Assembly: GCA_902773215.1 (NCBI GenBank)
Contig: CACYDQ010000384.1
Location: 1 to 8,394 of the forward strand
Length of the DNA: 8,394 bases
Direction of reading: 5' to 3'
Origin: an uncultured Spirochaetaceae bacterium
Lineage (GTDB): Bacteria > Spirochaetota > Spirochaetia > Treponematales > Treponemataceae
Of this stretch, positions 7,509 through 8,394 are shown piece by piece. Every line of letters starts with the position of its first letter. Position 1 is the first letter of the stretch. The notes under the pieces were generated by a model. It had not been told where the DNA came from. It saw only the letters and a program-made list of their open reading frames with translations, and searched no databases. Both the position numbers and the translations under genes were made by a program.

Positions 7509-7524
7509 GCAAACATAAAAATTT

Positions 7525-7561
7525 AAAAAAAAAGCGATTTGGGTTTCCTCCAAATCGCTTT
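7525..7561 (-). terminator. Rho-independent terminator of the tRNA cluster
   Basis: A perfect 12-base inverted repeat (AAAGCGATTTGG at 7531-7542, complement at 7550-7561) with a seven-base loop is followed on the minus strand by nine T residues (plus-strand A run 7525-7533). It begins nine bases beyond the 3' end of tRNA-Gly. The structure is strong, so most tRNA transcripts should stop here, before tig. Confidence 0.92.
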
Positions 7562-7569
7562 CAAGTTAG

Positions 7570-7641
7570 AGCGGGAAACGGGAATCGGACCCGCGACATC
7601 AACCTTGGCAAGGTTGCGCTCTACCACTGAGCCATTCCCGC
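7570..7641 (-). tRNA. tRNA-Gly (anticodon GCC)
   Basis: The gene folds as a full cloverleaf: acceptor GCGGGAA/TTCCCGC, D arm GCTC...GAGC with GG in the loop, anticodon stem CAACC/GGTTG with loop TTGCCAA (anticodon GCC), and T stem GCGGG/CCCGT. The discriminator is U and CCA is not encoded. The T loop reads TCCGATT, so position 55 is C rather than the nearly universal U that becomes pseudouridine. It is the last tRNA of the cluster, ahead of the terminator. Confidence 0.96.
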
Positions 7642-7670
7642 AAATCTCACATCCGCATGAGCCGTAGCTT

Positions 7671-7751
7671 TGCGAGAGGAGGGACTTGAACCCTCACGCC
7701 GACGGCACCAGATCCTAAGTCTGGCGTGTCTACCAATTCCACCACTCTCGC
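7671..7751 (-). tRNA. tRNA-Leu (anticodon TAG)
   Basis: This is a class II tRNA. Acceptor GCGAGAG pairs with CTCTCGC, the anticodon stem CCAGA/TCTGG holds loop CTTAGGA (anticodon TAG, reading CUA and CUG), the extra arm has a GCCG/CGGC stem, and the T arm is GAGGG TTCAAGT CCCTC. The discriminator is A, as leucine tRNAs require, and CCA is not encoded. Confidence 0.96.
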
Positions 7752-7796
7752 TTCAAGGGTGCTGTATCGGACCGACGGGTTAAATCCAAATCCTTA

Positions 7797-7869
7797 TGAG
7801 CGATCGGGGGCTCGAACCCCGGACCCACAGATTAAGAGTCTGTTGCTCTACCAACTGAGCTAATCGCCC
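7797..7869 (-). tRNA. tRNA-Lys (anticodon CTT)
   Basis: Acceptor GGGCGAT pairs with ATCGCTC (one G-U pair), the D arm is GCTC...GAGC, the anticodon stem ACAGA/TCTGT holds loop CTCTTAA (anticodon CTT, reading AAG), and the T arm has a canonical TTCGAGC loop. The discriminator is A and CCA is not encoded. AAG is a common lysine codon in the neighbouring genes. A promoter-like sequence lies just upstream (7891-7919). Confidence 0.96.
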
Positions 7870-7890
7870 TTGTTTTGTTAAGTGGTTGCT

Positions 7891-7919
7891 AGTCTAACAA
7901 ACTTTGTTAATCTTGTCAA
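7891..7919 (-). promoter_or_regulatory. Internal promoter candidate before tRNA-Lys, with palindrome
   Basis: On the minus strand TTGACA (7919-7914, a consensus -35) is followed after 17 bases by TAGACT (7896-7891, four of six matches to the -10). The predicted start is about 7884, 15 bases before tRNA-Lys. A perfect palindrome, TAACAAA-C-TTTGTTA (7895-7909), fills most of the spacer and touches the -10, where a bound repressor would block polymerase. This would allow Lys-Leu-Gly to be expressed apart from His and Arg. Confidence 0.5.
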
Positions 7920-7951
7920 CCCCTTCGATTACTTTTTTTTATCTTGTCAGT

Positions 7952-8025
7952 TGCGTCCGACAGGATTTGAACCTGCTACCTCCGGATTCGAAGTCCATTG
8001 CTCTATCCAGTTGAGCTACGAACGC
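7952..8025 (-). tRNA. tRNA-Arg (anticodon TCG)
   Basis: Acceptor GCGTTCG pairs with CGGACGC (one G-U), the D arm is GCTC...GAGC, the anticodon loop CTTCGAA gives anticodon TCG (CGN codons), and the T arm is GCAGG TTCAAAT CCTGT. The upper anticodon stem is weak: position 27-43 is an A/G mismatch and 28-42 is a U-G pair. The discriminator is A and CCA is not encoded. Confidence 0.94.
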
Positions 8026-8063
8026 GTTTTTTCGTGGTCGCAGTTCCTGCGGTTCGGCTTAAG

Positions 8064-8136
8064 GGTGCCTAGTGGGTTTCGAACCCACGACAACCAGATC
8101 CACAATCTGGGATTCTACCGCTGAACTACAGGCACC
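8064..8136 (-). tRNA. tRNA-His (anticodon GTG)
   Basis: The anticodon stem CCAGA/TCTGG holds loop TTGTGGA (anticodon GTG). The extra 5' G (position -1) is encoded and pairs with C73, the identity element for histidyl-tRNA synthetase, giving an eight-pair acceptor stem. The T loop TTCGAAA is canonical and CCA is not encoded. It is the first gene of the cluster after the promoter. Confidence 0.96.
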
Positions 8137-8154
8137 ATGTAATCGATGTTTAGT

Positions 8155-8183
8155 ACTATATAGAAAACGCAAAATTTTGTCAA
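8155..8183 (-). promoter_or_regulatory. Sigma-70 promoter of the tRNA cluster
   Basis: On the minus strand a perfect -35 TTGACA (8183-8178) and a -10 TATAGT (8160-8155, five of six) are spaced by exactly 17 bases. The predicted start is about 8148, 12 bases before tRNA-His. The strength and position fit a stable-RNA promoter. Confidence 0.88.
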
Positions 8184-8226
8184 TCATCTTTTTTGAAAAA
8201 AATCGAAAATTTTTTCTTTTTTTGTA
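8184..8226 (-). promoter_or_regulatory. A/T-tract UP-element-like region
   Basis: Immediately upstream of the tRNA -35 (minus strand) the sequence is almost entirely runs of A and T, including several tracts of six or seven. Such tracts at -40 to -80 bind the alpha-subunit C-terminal domains of RNA polymerase and raise transcription of rRNA and tRNA operons. The role is inferred from position and composition. Confidence 0.5.
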
Positions 8227-8228
8227 GG

Positions 8229-8271
8229 AAAACTTCTGGAATATGGGGGAGTAGCAGAAAAATGCTCCAGA
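8229..8271 (-). terminator. Possible weak terminator after the ABC ATPase gene
   Basis: TCTGGA (8235-8240) and its complement (8266-8271) enclose a second, competing small stem (GCA/TGC at 8254-8265). On the minus strand the outer stem is followed shortly by four T residues. The loop is long and the T run short, so it may not terminate transcription. Confidence 0.22.
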
Positions 8272-8280
8272 TAGACAAGT

Positions 8281-8394
8281 TTACGGTATAGTGCTGTGCG
8301 TCAGATTTCCGTTTTCCATTGTGAATACGGAATCTGAAACAGCTTTTGCCTTTTGCTCATGGGTTACGAGAAAAACCGCACAGCCTTCATCTGC
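8281..8394 (-). CDS. ABC transporter ATP-binding protein, C-terminal end (5' end outside window)
   Basis: The minus-strand frame open at the window edge encodes 37 residues and stops at TAA 8283-8281. It reads ADEGCAVFLVTHEQKAKAVS, then a short strand SVFTMENGN and a tail ending STIP. This is the end of an ABC nucleotide-binding domain: a hydrophobic strand (AVFLV), the H-loop or switch histidine in THEQ (residue 12 of the fragment), the helix that follows, and the usual 'v..menG.l' strand. The Walker motifs and signature lie outside the window, so substrate and direction are unknown; the closing layout resembles export or lipoprotein-type ATPases but is not decisive. It is followed by 144 bases of noncoding sequence, which holds the tRNA promoter. 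Confidence 0.82.
   Translation of the reverse strand, partial: ADEGCAVFLVTHEQKAKAVSDSVFTMENGNLTHSTIP

Noticed and set aside
7496..7516. ATG 7516 as the start of tig
   Set aside because: It has no ribosome binding site, and the AAGGGG at 7508-7503 is perfectly placed for GTG 7495.
8039..8051. CGCAG-TTC-CTGCG hairpin between tRNA-Arg and tRNA-His
   Set aside because: It is only a five-pair stem with no T run after it on the minus strand; it is probably a processing spacer structure or chance.
7882..8124. 80-codon plus-strand frame across the tRNA region
   Set aside because: It is the translated complement of tRNA-Arg and tRNA-His; such 'RPTGFEPATSGFE' sequences are a well-known false protein call over tRNA genes.
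7570..8136. tRNA cluster as an integration site with att duplication
   Set aside because: No integrase gene and no repeated tRNA 3' fragment is visible in the window.

Overview
The window holds ordinary bacterial chromosome at roughly 50-55% G+C by eye. Eight protein genes (two cut by the window edges) and five tRNA genes can be supported. The layout and protein style (trigger factor, ClpP and ClpX in that order, a stand-alone PTS EIIA-type domain, tRNA genes without encoded CCA) would fit a spirochaete of the Treponema type. That assignment is an inference from gene content and general familiarity, not from a search, and other phyla remain possible.

Layout. Positions 1-1815 (+ strand): the 3' end of a PTS EIIA-like gene overlaps a gene for a large multi-pass membrane protein of unrecognised function that may be a GT-C-like or glycan-related enzyme. 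Positions 1802-2965 (- strand): a compact DEAD-box RNA helicase, whose 3' end overlaps the membrane-protein gene by 14 bases. Positions 2966-3011: a 46-base divergent intergenic region with two extended -10 elements facing outward. Positions 3012-4127 (+): a GT-B glycosyltransferase of family GT4 type. Positions 4143-7495 (-): the protein quality-control block, transcribed in the order tig (trigger factor), clpP, clpX. clpP and clpX overlap as ATGA and form one unit, while a strong terminator separates tig from clpP. Positions 7570-8136 (-): five tRNA genes in transcription order His(GTG), Arg(TCG), Lys(CTT), Leu(TAG), Gly(GCC), with a near-perfect sigma-70 promoter in front, a second promoter-like sequence inside, and a strong terminator behind. 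Positions 8281-8394 (-): the last 37 codons of an ABC-transporter ATPase, recognisable from its H-loop.

How the genes work together: trigger factor meets nascent chains at the ribosome exit tunnel, while ClpX unfolds substrates and feeds them to the ClpP chamber, so the tig-clpP-clpX block covers folding and degradation. The tRNA cluster directly upstream ends 30 bases before the tig start, and I see no separate tig promoter in that gap. The glycosyltransferase and the membrane protein may both serve envelope glycan synthesis, but they are split by the helicase and are not an operon.

I found no phage, insertion sequence, CRISPR array, toxin-antitoxin pair or clear new multi-gene system. The observations most worth following are regulatory: the symmetrical divergent promoters that would give leaderless mRNAs, a perfect palindrome inside a tRNA promoter, the terminator between the tRNA genes and tig, and two tRNAs with unusual bases.
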